15,345 nucleotides of DNA from positions 1 to 15,345 of the forward strand of contig JAFXBO010000006.1 in the NCBI GenBank assembly GCA_017521775.1, in the 5' to 3' direction. The position numbers and the translations under genes were made by a program. Positions 7,778-13,816 of this stretch are shown in pieces; the stretch's first letter is position 1, and each line of letters opens with the position of its first letter. The notes beneath the pieces were generated by a model. It had not been told where the DNA came from. It searched no databases and was given only the letters and a program-made list of their open reading frames with translations. The DNA is from Clostridia bacterium. Its GTDB lineage: Bacteria; Bacillota; Clostridia; UBA1381.

Positions 7778-7815
7778 CTTATAATAATTTAATCACATTT
7801 TTACAAATTTTTCAA
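7778..7815 (-). promoter_or_regulatory. Candidate promoter of the hydrolase locus
   Basis: On the minus strand, TTGTAA (7801-7806), 17 nt, TATAAG (7778-7783). An overlapping alternative is TTGAAA (7810-7815), 17 nt, TTAAAT (7787-7792). The -35 boxes are imperfect, as expected for an activator-dependent promoter. About 50 nt of leader follow before the ribosome binding site. Confidence 0.5.
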
Positions 7816-7858
7816 TAGGTAAATCGTATTTTTTTATTATTTTTATAAATAAAACTGT

Positions 7859-7895
7859 AAAAAAGCAGACAAACAAAAAGTTTATCTGCTTTTTT
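7859..7895 (-). terminator. Terminator after tRNA-Thr
   Basis: On the minus strand, AAAAAGCAGA pairs with TCTGCTTTTTT, and an inner AAAC/GTTT extends the stem around a TTTTT loop. The U-run ends near 7859. It closes the tRNA transcript about 20 nt past the CCA end and insulates the hydrolase promoter. Confidence 0.8.
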
Positions 7896-7915
7896 AAGTG
7901 CAGTATACTGCGACG

Positions 7916-7990
7916 TGGAGCTGGTGACAGGAATCGAACCTGCAACCTGAAGTTTACGATACTTCTGCTCTACCTTTGAGCCACACCAGC
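7916..7990 (-). tRNA. tRNA-Thr (anticodon CGU)
   Basis: A 75-nt cloverleaf including an encoded CCA. The acceptor GCTGGTG pairs fully with CACCAGC, the discriminator is T, the D stem is GCTC/GAGC and the anticodon stem GAAGT/ACTTC has loop ATCGTAA. The anticodon is therefore CGT, reading ACG as threonine. The T arm is GCAGG-TTCGATT-CCTGT, with one G.U pair. The D loop has 7 nt. The 5' end directly abuts the T-run of the yqeY terminator. Confidence 0.95.
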
Positions 7991-8024
7991 AAAAAAATAA
8001 AGAGAGCGAAAGGCTCTCTTTATT
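7991..8024 (-). terminator. Terminator-like hairpin between yqeY and tRNA-Thr
   Basis: A 12-bp stem AATAAAGAGAGC/GCTCTCTTTATT around a 5-nt loop, followed on the minus strand by TTTTTTT (7997-7991). The yqeY stop codon lies in the stem, and the mature tRNA begins at the next base. Confidence 0.85.
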
Positions 8025-8466
8025 AACTCAACATAGCCTTAGCTATTTCGTTTATCATTTTACCATCTGCTCTGCCTTTTGTTTTAGGCATCACAAAAGC
8101 CATGATTTTACCCATATCCTTAATAGAAGATGCACCGGTTTCTTTAATTGCATCAGCAACTATAACCTCAAGCTCTTCTTTTGTCAATTGTTCGGGTAAG
8201 TATTTCATCAAAACATCGATTTCTGCCTTTAGTTCGGCAACCAAATCTTCACGGCCACTCTTTTCATAATCGGGCAGGGAATCTTTTCTTTGTTTTAGCT
8301 GTTTTGCTATAACCTCCAAAACTCCGTCGTCATCAAGAGTAACTTTTTTATCTTTTTCAATCTGCAGCACACCGGCACGAACCATCTGCACTGTATTCTT
8401 GCGGACAATATCCTTGTCCTTCATTGCTGATTTCAAATCATCAGCTAATACATCTTTAAGTGACAT
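8023..8466 (-). CDS. yqeY: GatB/YqeY domain-containing protein
   Basis: A 147-aa member of the YqeY family. It resembles the C-terminal tail domain of the GatB subunit of Asp/Glu-tRNA amidotransferase and may bind tRNA. Its exact role is unknown. Visible hallmarks are SLKDVLADDLKSAMKDKD at the start, IAKQLKQRKDSLPDYEKSGR in the helical half, LMKYLPEQLTKEEL, and the C-terminal VMPKTKGRADGKMINE. Its length is typical. The start is ATG 8466 with AAGGAGA 9 nt ahead. It sits 14 nt after rpsU, the common Firmicutes arrangement, so both come from the rpsU promoter. Confidence 0.95.
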   Translation of the reverse strand: MSLKDVLADDLKSAMKDKDIVRKNTVQMVRAGVLQIEKDKKVTLDDDGVLEVIAKQLKQRKDSLPDYEKSGREDLVAELKAEIDVLMKYLPEQLTKEELEVIVADAIKETGASSIKDMGKIMAFVMPKTKGRADGKMINEIAKAMLS

Positions 8467-8480
8467 TTTTTTCTGTCTCC

Positions 8481-8657
8481 TTATTTAAACTTTCTCTTAC
8501 GAGCTGCTTCTGATTTCTTTTTACGCTTTACGCTTGGCTTTTCATAGTGCTCACGCTTCCTGATTTCTGACATAACACCTGATTTAGCACATTGACGCTT
8601 AAATCTTCTCAAAGCACTATCCAATGATTCATTATCTTTAACACGAATTTCAGACAT
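8481..8657 (-). CDS. rpsU: 30S ribosomal protein S21
   Basis: A 58-aa basic protein of the small ribosomal subunit, in the platform near the mRNA exit, where it helps initiation. The translated start [19 protein letters not shown], then [27 protein letters not shown] and the ending KRKFK match S21 throughout. The start is ATG 8657 with GGAGGGAGGG about 5 nt ahead. yqeY follows after 14 nt. The leader contains sequence complementary to the start-codon region and to part of the ribosome binding site, so translational control is possible (see findings). Confidence 0.97.
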   Translation of the reverse strand: MSEIRVKDNESLDSALRRFKRQCAKSGVMSEIRKREHYEKPSVKRKKKSEAARKRKFK

Positions 8658-8735
8658 TCAATTTCCCTCCCTCCGGGTAGTCGTTTAGCCGGATGTCTGA
8701 TGAAATTTTTTCATATAGTTTGCATATAGCTACCC
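8650..8735 (-). promoter_or_regulatory. Structured 5' leader of rpsU (candidate translational switch)
   Basis: Read on the minus strand, the RNA starts near GGGTAG (8735-8730), which can pair with CTACCC (8680-8675). Alternatively TCAGACAT (8700-8693) pairs perfectly with ATGTCTGA at the start codon (8657-8650), and nested TCCGG (8693-8689) pairs with CCGGA (8676-8672), which runs into the ribosome binding site. CTACCC and CCGGA share two bases, so the two folds exclude each other. Confidence 0.5.
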
Positions 8736-8739
8736 AAGT

Positions 8740-8769
8740 ATTATACAATATTTTATACTATAATGTCAA
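8740..8769 (-). promoter_or_regulatory. Sigma-A promoter of rpsU-yqeY
   Basis: On the minus strand, TTGACA (8764-8769), 18 nt, TATAAT (8740-8745): both boxes match consensus. Transcription should start near 8733, giving a leader of about 75 nt. Confidence 0.85.
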
Positions 8770-8800
8770 TAACTTTATGAAAAAAATTAAATTTTTTTTA

Positions 8801-9145
8801 TCAGCCTGCAGGCCAGCCAAATTGTCTTCCTCCTGTTAGATGGAAGTGCAGATGCATAACTGTTTGACCACCATCTTGTCCACAGTTATTAATAACTCTG
8901 TAGCCATCCTCGGAAAAACCGAGTTCTTTTGCTATTTTTGGTATAACCTCAAAAATTTTTGAAACATATTTTGAATTTTCTTCGTTCAAACTATTTGCAG
9001 AGTCAATGTGTATTTTTGGGATAATTATAATGTGATGTGGTGCTTGTGGTTCGATGTCGTTGAATGCATAAACAAATTCATCCTCATATACCTTTGTTGA
9101 AGGAATTTCTCCTTTTATTATCTTACAAAATAAACAATCATTCAT
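8801..9145 (-). CDS. HIT family nucleotide-binding protein (HinT-like)
   Basis: A 114-aa histidine-triad hydrolase. HinT-type members cleave purine nucleoside phosphoramidates and acyl-AMPs in the cytosol. The N-terminal CLFCKIIKGEIPS has the family's CxxC-like start, then YAFNDIEPQAPHHIIIIPK, and the catalytic triad HLHFHLTGG, ending in the usual FGWPAG. The frame reads 24 codons further up into the cysK end, but the ATG at 9145 begins the conserved protein and has AAAGGA 8 nt ahead. A possible ATG at 9154 would add three residues. It is 13 nt behind cysK and appears to be the last gene of that operon. Only a weak A/T-only hairpin follows near 8772-8800. Confidence 0.95.
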   Translation of the reverse strand: MNDCLFCKIIKGEIPSTKVYEDEFVYAFNDIEPQAPHHIIIIPKIHIDSANSLNEENSKYVSKIFEVIPKIAKELGFSEDGYRVINNCGQDGGQTVMHLHFHLTGGRQFGWPAG

Positions 9146-9158
9146 TTTTTTCATCCTT

Positions 9159-10085
9159 TCAGTTAAACATTTCTGTTGACAAGTATCTTTCTCCTGTGTC
9201 AGGAAGAATTGCAACAATTATTTTATCTTTATTTTCAGGGCGTTTTGAAAGCTCTAAAGCAGCATAAACTGCAGCACCTGATGAAATTCCAACAAGAATT
9301 CCTTCGCTTTTTGCAATTTGGTTGCCTGTTTTCAAAGCGTCCTCATCACTCACGGTTATTATTTCATCATATATTGATTTATCTAATACCTCTGGCACAA
9401 AATTTGCACCAATTCCCTGAATTTTATGAGGGCCTGCAACACCTTTTGAAAGAAGTGGGGAAGAGGTTGGCTCCACTGCGACAACCTTGATGTCAGGATT
9501 TTTTAATTTTAAATACTTTCCCGTTCCTGATATTGTTCCACCTGTTCCGATACAAGCAACTAAAATATCAATTTTTCCGTCGGTATCCTCCCATATTTCA
9601 GGACCTGTTGTTTTTATATGTGAGAGTGGGTTTGCAGAATTTTGAAACTGTCCCGGTATAAAGCTGTTTTTGATTTCCTTGCTAAGTTCAACGGCTTTTT
9701 CAACAGCACCACTCATACCTTTTTTTCCATCTGTTAAAATAATTTCGGCACCATACGCTTTTAATAGATTTCGCCTTTCAATGCTCATTGTGTCAGGCAT
9801 CGTTAGAATAATTTTATATCCTCTGGATGCACATATTGAAGCAAGACCTATACCTGTGTTTCCACTTGTGGGTTCAATTATAACTGCACCCTCTTTTATA
9901 AGCCCCTTTCTCTCTGCATCATTAATCATTTCAAGAGCAGCCCTGTCTTTGATGCTTCCTGCAGGATTAAAGAATTCGAGCTTTGCAAGTATAGTTGATT
10001 GTGCATTCATTTTTTTATTGTAATTTGACAATTCCATAAGTGGAGTTTTGCCAATCAATTCGGTGACGCTTTTGTAAACTCTCAT
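9159..10085 (-). CDS. cysK: Cysteine synthase (O-acetylserine sulfhydrylase)
   Basis: A cytosolic PLP enzyme of 308 aa that makes L-cysteine from O-acetylserine and sulfide. The cofactor lysine lies in AGSIKDRAALEM, the phosphate/substrate loop is EPTSGNTGIGLA, and the PLP phosphate-binding glycine loop is CIGTGGTISGTGKYL. The late segment LVGISSGAAVYAAL is also typical. Length fits CysK. The start is ATG 10085 with AGAGGTTGG just upstream. It lies 14 nt after the DUF1015 gene and 13 nt before the HIT gene. CysK versus CysM or a related synthase cannot be fully separated by eye, but the motif set favours CysK. Confidence 0.95.
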   Translation of the reverse strand: MRVYKSVTELIGKTPLMELSNYNKKMNAQSTILAKLEFFNPAGSIKDRAALEMINDAERKGLIKEGAVIIEPTSGNTGIGLASICASRGYKIILTMPDTMSIERRNLLKAYGAEIILTDGKKGMSGAVEKAVELSKEIKNSFIPGQFQNSANPLSHIKTTGPEIWEDTDGKIDILVACIGTGGTISGTGKYLKLKNPDIKVVAVEPTSSPLLSKGVAGPHKIQGIGANFVPEVLDKSIYDEIITVSDEDALKTGNQIAKSEGILVGISSGAAVYAALELSKRPENKDKIIVAILPDTGERYLSTEMFN

Positions 10086-10099
10086 TTAGCCAACCTCTT

Positions 10100-11425
10100 T
10101 TAAAATTTGTTTATAATTACACCTGTTTCAGGTTTAGGGAAGATATAGATTGAACGGTCAGGCATAACATCGCCTGATAGTGCAACCTCCCTTATCTGCT
10201 CTGCTTTGACAGGATTTAGAATAAATAAGCACGAAACCTCATTATTATTAACTGCAGCAGTTCCTTTTGAGGCTCGTTTGGTGTATTTTATATATTTATC
10301 ATAGTCTTCCTTTTTAATGTTCAAAATATCCCCTAAGATTAATTCATTAAATACCGTTACATCAAGATTTCCGTATGCTGATGATTTGTCGGGCAATAAT
10401 TTTTTCATTATTCCTTTGTCAGTAAGAGTCAATCTGTAGAAATAGTTTCCACCACAATAAACACCGAATTTAGTTTCCATTCTTGAGGTGTGAATTAATT
10501 TTTTCATAGTTTCAGTTATGTCATCAAATGAGGTATCAACAATTATTTTTTCTATTTTGAAGTTATCCTGCGCACAGGCAATGAAAAAGTCTTCATTAAA
10601 TTTCTTTTCGTTGGTCAATAGTCTGTGAACAGGGAGCTGAACCATTCTGTTACCATACGCATTTGTACTCCAGGACATAATATAATTACAGCCTGAATTT
10701 TCGTTATAGTTTTTGTCGTTTTCCTTACAGTACTTCTTATACTCCAAAGCAGTTGCATATCTGTTATGACCATCTGTTATAAAGAATGTTTTATTCTTTA
10801 AAGACTGTGTTATGAAACTTATTGTTTTAGTATCTGTAATTGTCCAGATTTTATGAGTTGTCATTGCTTCAATGACCTTTTCCTGGGTAGTAAACTCCAT
10901 ATCAGGCTCTCTGTCGGAGATTTTCGTTAAAAGTGAGGAAAGATTTTTCTCGGGGTCTATATACATACAGCTTATCATATCAACATTTGCATTTGTTGCT
11001 GAAAGAAGATTGTATCTGTCCTGAATAGTTGTGACCGTTGGCAATTCGCAAGTTAAGACTTCATTATCCTGAAGTTCGGAAAGCTCTAACAGAGATACTA
11101 TTCCATGGTTAACAAACATCGTGTCGTTATAGTTAACTCTTTGTTCATATAGATATAGTGATGGTTTTTTATCCCTTATAAGAATGTCATCCTCTATCCA
11201 TTTTTTTAGATAGTCTCTTGCTCTTGTGTATATATTATCATCTTCATTATCGGTTTCTTTTGATATACCTTTTGAAATTCTTGTTATATTATGTTCGTTT
11301 GAATTAAAATACATATCCCGTTCATCGTCGGATATAGTATCATATAAAGGAGCCATAACCGAGCCGAGATTTTCGATTTTTTCGTGATTATATCTATAGC
11401 CGTTAAATGCTTTTATATTTGCCAT
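10100..11425 (-). CDS. DUF1015 family protein
   Basis: A 441-aa protein of the DUF1015 (COG4198) family, whose biochemical role is not established. The family signature FITDGHNRYATALEY is present near residue 215, after an N-terminal MAPLYDTISDDER segment that matches the usual P-YD-is/v start. In other Clostridia, members often lie next to serine biosynthesis genes (recalled from general knowledge). Here it precedes cysteine synthase, which uses a serine derivative, so a role around serine/cysteine metabolism is plausible but inferred. No signal peptide or membrane span. The start is ATG 11425 with AGGAGGAAAA upstream. First gene of the three-gene unit. Confidence 0.9.
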   Translation of the reverse strand: MANIKAFNGYRYNHEKIENLGSVMAPLYDTISDDERDMYFNSNEHNITRISKGISKETDNEDDNIYTRARDYLKKWIEDDILIRDKKPSLYLYEQRVNYNDTMFVNHGIVSLLELSELQDNEVLTCELPTVTTIQDRYNLLSATNANVDMISCMYIDPEKNLSSLLTKISDREPDMEFTTQEKVIEAMTTHKIWTITDTKTISFITQSLKNKTFFITDGHNRYATALEYKKYCKENDKNYNENSGCNYIMSWSTNAYGNRMVQLPVHRLLTNEKKFNEDFFIACAQDNFKIEKIIVDTSFDDITETMKKLIHTSRMETKFGVYCGGNYFYRLTLTDKGIMKKLLPDKSSAYGNLDVTVFNELILGDILNIKKEDYDKYIKYTKRASKGTAAVNNNEVSCLFILNPVKAEQIREVALSGDVMPDRSIYIFPKPETGVIINKF

Positions 11426-11458
11426 TATTTTTCCTCCTGATCCTGATATTACATATAA

Positions 11459-11487
11459 ATTTTATAACATTAATTATATATAGTCAA
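11459..11487 (-). promoter_or_regulatory. Sigma-A promoter of the DUF1015-cysK-HIT operon
   Basis: On the minus strand, TTGACT (11482-11487), 17 nt, TAAAAT (11459-11464). It is about 30 nt ahead of the DUF1015 start codon. I see no T-box or S-box leader, and the short leader leaves no room for one. Confidence 0.75.
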
Positions 11488-11529
11488 GAATAAATTAAAA
11501 AAATTAATCTTATTTTAAATTATTCCTGT

Positions 11530-11558
11530 TTAAAATTTATCTAAAAATAGCATAATAA
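11530..11558 (+). promoter_or_regulatory. Weak candidate promoter of the YtxH-like gene
   Basis: TTAAAA (11530-11535), 17 nt, TAATAA (11553-11558) on the plus strand, about 55 nt before the GTG. Both boxes are poor and the region is very AT-rich, so the call is tentative. Confidence 0.3.
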
Positions 11559-11612
11559 AATACAGGAGAATGAATTTGCATTCTTAAAATTTAAAGATGG
11601 AGGGTAATTAAT

Positions 11613-11789
11613 GTGAGATATTCGGATTTTACTAAAGGAATTGCAACAGGAATGCTTGTTGGTGCAGCTGCAGGTATGATTTTTGAGCCAATAAGCGAAA
11701 AACAAAGAAATAAAATAAAGAGAAAAACAAAAGGGGTATTCAGAAGCATAGGAAGTGTTATTGATACTGCATTTGATATGATGAGATGA
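11613..11789 (+). CDS. YtxH-like small membrane-associated protein, 58 aa
   Basis: The start is GTG 11613, with ATGGAGGGT about 8-10 nt ahead. Translation gives MRYSDFTKGIATGMLVGAAA, then GMIFEPISEKQRNKIKRKTK and a C-terminal amphipathic stretch. The pattern of a Gly/Ala-rich single hydrophobic helix, an xFxP turn and then a strongly basic helix is that of YtxH/gas-vesicle-like small proteins, whose function is poorly known (some are stress-related). The ATG two bases earlier reads ATG TGA and cannot be used. It is the only plus-strand gene in the right half, bounded by its own terminator. Confidence 0.75.
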   Translation: MRYSDFTKGIATGMLVGAAAGMIFEPISEKQRNKIKRKTKGVFRSIGSVIDTAFDMMR

Positions 11790-11790
11790 A

Positions 11791-11825
11791 AAAATATCGC
11801 AGAGAGGAAACTCTGCGATATTTTT
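11791..11825. terminator. Bidirectional terminator between the YtxH-like and PHP-phosphatase genes
   Basis: A 14-bp stem AAAATATCGCAGAG/CTCTGCGATATTTT with loop AGGAAA. It has a T-run on the right for the plus strand and an A-run on the left that serves the minus strand. It begins 2 nt after one stop codon and includes the other. Confidence 0.9.
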
Positions 11826-12576
11826 ATACTTTTAACTTTTTGAAAAATGACATTTTTTGATATCTGATTTTTTCAATTTTCTCGTTTTTTAAAACAAGCT
11901 CGGCATTTTTCATAAGTTGATCATATCTTTCGATGCCATAGCTTTTTATAATTCTATTTTTTGCATCTTCCATTCTTGATGGTCTTTTTGACGTATTATG
12001 CATATCGCTGCCAAGCAGTTGAACACTTCCTGTAGTAAAAAGGTCGGGTATAAATTTTTTATAAAATGGAGAAAGGAAAGAGTCTGCATTTACCTGATAG
12101 ATTAAATCAAGTGAATATAAATTATAAAATTCTTTTCTTCTTCCCATATATCGTTCAATATGAGCCATAATTGGGTTAATGCCCTGAATAATCAGTTCAT
12201 ACAGATAATGAAAGCAATCCTCAGTCCATTTTTTGTAAGGCATTTCAATTAATATGTAATTGGTATCTGAAATACACAAACGACGCATTTTCTCAAAATG
12301 TGTGACTCCCTTTGTTATTTGAACCTCACAACCCAAAATAATTTCGGGGAAATCCCTCGAATCCTGAGAAATTGCATCCATAAGCTCATGATAACTATCC
12401 TCGCGCCTTTTTAAGAAGATATCAATATCGTCTTCGTTTAAAATGAGGCAATGGGGAGTTGCCACAACAGTACGAACCCCTTGACGGTAACTGTCTGCGA
12501 GCATATCAAGACTGATTTTAACATTTCGTGCTCCATCATCCATATGTGGAAGAATGTGTGAATGAAAGTCTATCAT
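11824..12576 (-). CDS. PHP-domain phosphatase of the CpsB/CapC (YwqE) family
   Basis: A 250-aa metal-dependent phosphoesterase. CpsB/YwqE proteins remove phosphate from tyrosine on bacterial tyrosine kinases that control capsule and exopolysaccharide export. The PHP metal sites are readable: MIDFHSHILPHMDDG (His 5 and His 7), VATPHC, ILGCEV, IMAHIERY and LGSDMHN. The start is ATG 12576 with GGAAGG upstream. It is the last gene of an operon with ireB, 25 nt apart. No tyrosine kinase or polysaccharide gene is nearby, so the target is open; a basic tail (KKLKV) ends the protein. Family placement is confident, substrate inferred. Confidence 0.92.
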   Translation of the reverse strand: MIDFHSHILPHMDDGARNVKISLDMLADSYRQGVRTVVATPHCLILNEDDIDIFLKRREDSYHELMDAISQDSRDFPEIILGCEVQITKGVTHFEKMRRLCISDTNYILIEMPYKKWTEDCFHYLYELIIQGINPIMAHIERYMGRRKEFYNLYSLDLIYQVNADSFLSPFYKKFIPDLFTTGSVQLLGSDMHNTSKRPSRMEDAKNRIIKSYGIERYDQLMKNAELVLKNEKIEKIRYQKMSFFKKLKV

Positions 12577-12601
12577 ATCTTTATACCTTCCATAATAAAT
12601 A

Positions 12602-12853
12602 TTAAAGAGCCTTGATGTAGTGCTTTACCAATTCCTCCAAAAGCTCATCTCTTTCAACTTTAACAATCTTTGAACGGGCTGAGTTATAGCTTGTGATATA
12701 TGTTGGGTCTCCTGAAATGATATATCCAACTATCTGACTTATAGGGTCATAGCCCTTAACAGTCAACGCACTGTAAACATCACTCATTATTTCACGAACT
12801 TCATCAGCCTTGTCATGTTCAAGGTTAATTTTCATCGTTTCGTTCAATTCCAT
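12602..12853 (-). CDS. ireB: IreB family regulatory phosphoprotein (UPF0297)
   Basis: An 83-aa cytosolic protein. In Enterococcus, IreB is phosphorylated on N-terminal threonines by the PASTA kinase IreK and limits cephalosporin resistance. Conserved blocks are LNETMKINL (with the candidate phospho-Thr 6), [34 protein letters not shown] and [13 protein letters not shown]. Length is typical. The start is ATG 12853 with AAGGAGATG 9 nt ahead. It overlaps the end of eutP by 29 nt in another frame. In most Firmicutes ireB sits between alaS and ruvX (yrrK), so the neighbours here are unusual. A downstream PHP phosphatase shares its operon. Confidence 0.94.
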   Translation of the reverse strand: MELNETMKINLEHDKADEVREIMSDVYSALTVKGYDPISQIVGYIISGDPTYITSYNSARSKIVKVERDELLEELVKHYIKAL

Positions 12854-13316
12854 TCAAATCATCTCCTTTTTCCCAAGGAAGACTATCATCCTCTTCCTTT
12901 AAATATTCGAATATTTTAAAAACTCCTTCGCCTGTAACAGAATCAACCTTAAAGATTTCCTCACAACCTGCAAGCTTGAGCCAATTTTCGGCCTGAGCGA
13001 TATTTGCGCCCTCATCATTTATTTTTGTTATTATTCCGATAACAGGTCGGTTTGCCATAGGTGTTATACAAGGCGGAAAGAGTGAATATGGCTCGGTTGC
13101 ACTGATTAAAAGCCCCACAACTCTTGCTTCATAGGTATACATAGCAAGTGCAGCACCAAGATTTTTGGTTTGGAGGTACTCTCCCGGAGTATCAATTATA
13201 ACATCATAATGGTTTGTGTATTGAGTTTTATGATATTGTATTTTCTCTCCCTTTAAGGCTTGTGTCAGGGTGGTTTTTCCACTCTCGCTTCTGCCGATAA
13301 GTATAATTTTTTTCAT
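12825..13316 (-). CDS. eutP: EutP/PduV family GTPase-like protein
   Basis: A 163-aa small P-loop protein of the EutP/PduV family, linked to bacterial microcompartments. PduV has been tied to compartment positioning, and Salmonella EutP is reported to have acetate kinase activity. Walker A GRSESGKT spans 8-15 and DTPG spans 42-45. The base-recognition motif reads TKIN at 97-100, where [NT]KxD is expected, so its Asp is missing. The end of the family, [18 protein letters not shown], is intact. The start ATG shares one base with the eutS stop (TAATG at 13316), indicating coupled translation. The last 29 nt overlap ireB. The C-terminal [14 protein letters not shown] tail is acidic and looks unstructured. 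Confidence 0.92.
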   Translation of the reverse strand: MKKIILIGRSESGKTTLTQALKGEKIQYHKTQYTNHYDVIIDTPGEYLQTKNLGAALAMYTYEARVVGLLISATEPYSLFPPCITPMANRPVIGIITKINDEGANIAQAENWLKLAGCEEIFKVDSVTGEGVFKIFEYLKEEDDSLPWEKGDDLNGIERNDEN

Positions 13317-13696
13317 TATGTTCTTGTGACCTCACAAACAGAAAAGCCAAGAGTATCACGGATATATGCAACAACAGCTTCAATTGCAGCCTGTGTGTCA
13401 GAAACCATTCCTGTAACAATCAATGTTCCGCTGAATCTGTCAACAAATCCTAATTCAACATTTGATGTTTTTAAGGCAATGTCTGCAGCGATTACAGCAG
13501 TTTCTGCAGGGCTGACAGTTAAAATTCCGATTGCAGATTTGTTATAATCAATATCAGGATTTAAGCCAAGCTTCTGATAAACGATTTTATCTGGAGCTGC
13601 AATGATATGTGCCAAGGTAATTTGTTTTCCCGGAACAAGCTCTTGGATTATTCGCAATTTATCAGTTTCACCTGTTATAATATCATTTATGTTCAT
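13316..13696 (-). CDS. eutS: EutS/PduU-type bacterial microcompartment shell protein
   Basis: A 126-aa circularly permuted BMC-domain protein. EutS/PduU hexamers form part of the shell of ethanolamine or propanediol compartments. The core RIIQELVPGKQITLAHIIA, then AIGILTVSPAETAVIAADIAL and GFVDRFSGTLIVTG, ending CEVTRT, follow EutS closely. A GTG at 13705 is in frame but lies in the ribosome binding site AAGGTGAG, so ATG 13696 was chosen. That leaves about 11 extra residues (MNINDIITGET) before the usual EutS start. First gene of the operon, with its own promoter. No enzyme or other shell gene is seen in the window, so it cannot be said whether a full compartment is made. Confidence 0.94.
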   Translation of the reverse strand: MNINDIITGETDKLRIIQELVPGKQITLAHIIAAPDKIVYQKLGLNPDIDYNKSAIGILTVSPAETAVIAADIALKTSNVELGFVDRFSGTLIVTGMVSDTQAAIEAVVAYIRDTLGFSVCEVTRT

Positions 13697-13730
13697 TTTT
13701 CTCACCTTTTAATTTTTTGAAAACTATTCT

Positions 13731-13759
13731 ATTATAAATTATATCACTACTTTTTTCAA
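13731..13759 (-). promoter_or_regulatory. Sigma-A promoter of the eutS-eutP-ireB-PHP operon
   Basis: On the minus strand, TTGAAA (13754-13759), 17 nt, TATAAT (13731-13736). A shifted alternative, TTGATT with an 18-nt spacer to an upstream TATAAT, overlaps it. The leader is about 30 nt, too short for a cobalamin riboswitch or the antiterminator hairpins known from Firmicutes eut operons. Confidence 0.7.
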
Positions 13760-13788
13760 AAATCAAGTGTTTTTATAATTATTATAAA

Positions 13789-13816
13789 GAGATGTTAAAA
13801 ATTAATTTAACATCTC
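13789..13816 (-). terminator. Terminator of malQ
   Basis: An 11-bp stem GAGATGTTAAA/TTTAACATCTC with a 6-nt loop that contains the malQ stop codon. On the minus strand it is followed by TTTATAATAATTAT, a broken U-run, so termination may be incomplete and could let malQ transcripts reach eutS. Confidence 0.65.

Noticed and set aside
7728..7780. Catabolite (cre) or AraC half-site repeats ahead of the hydrolase locus
   Set aside because: GTTTAC/GTTTGC and AAGT-AG-ACTT are too short and imperfect to claim an operator.
8803..8812. GCCTGCAGGC palindrome at the HIT stop codon
   Set aside because: It has no loop and lies in coding sequence for the conserved family ending; I treat it as chance.
11570..11586. 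Five-codon ORF (MNLHS) and a small GAATG/CATTC hairpin ahead of the YtxH-like gene
   Set aside because: The spacing to AGGAG is too short for initiation, and the hairpin is only 5 bp in very AT-rich DNA.
13228..13419. Minus-strand open frame overlapping the eutS-eutP junction
   Set aside because: It is out of frame with two well-recognised, translationally coupled genes and resembles no protein.
13697..13705. GTG start for EutS
   Set aside because: It lies within AAGGTGAG, which is placed correctly for the ATG at 13696.
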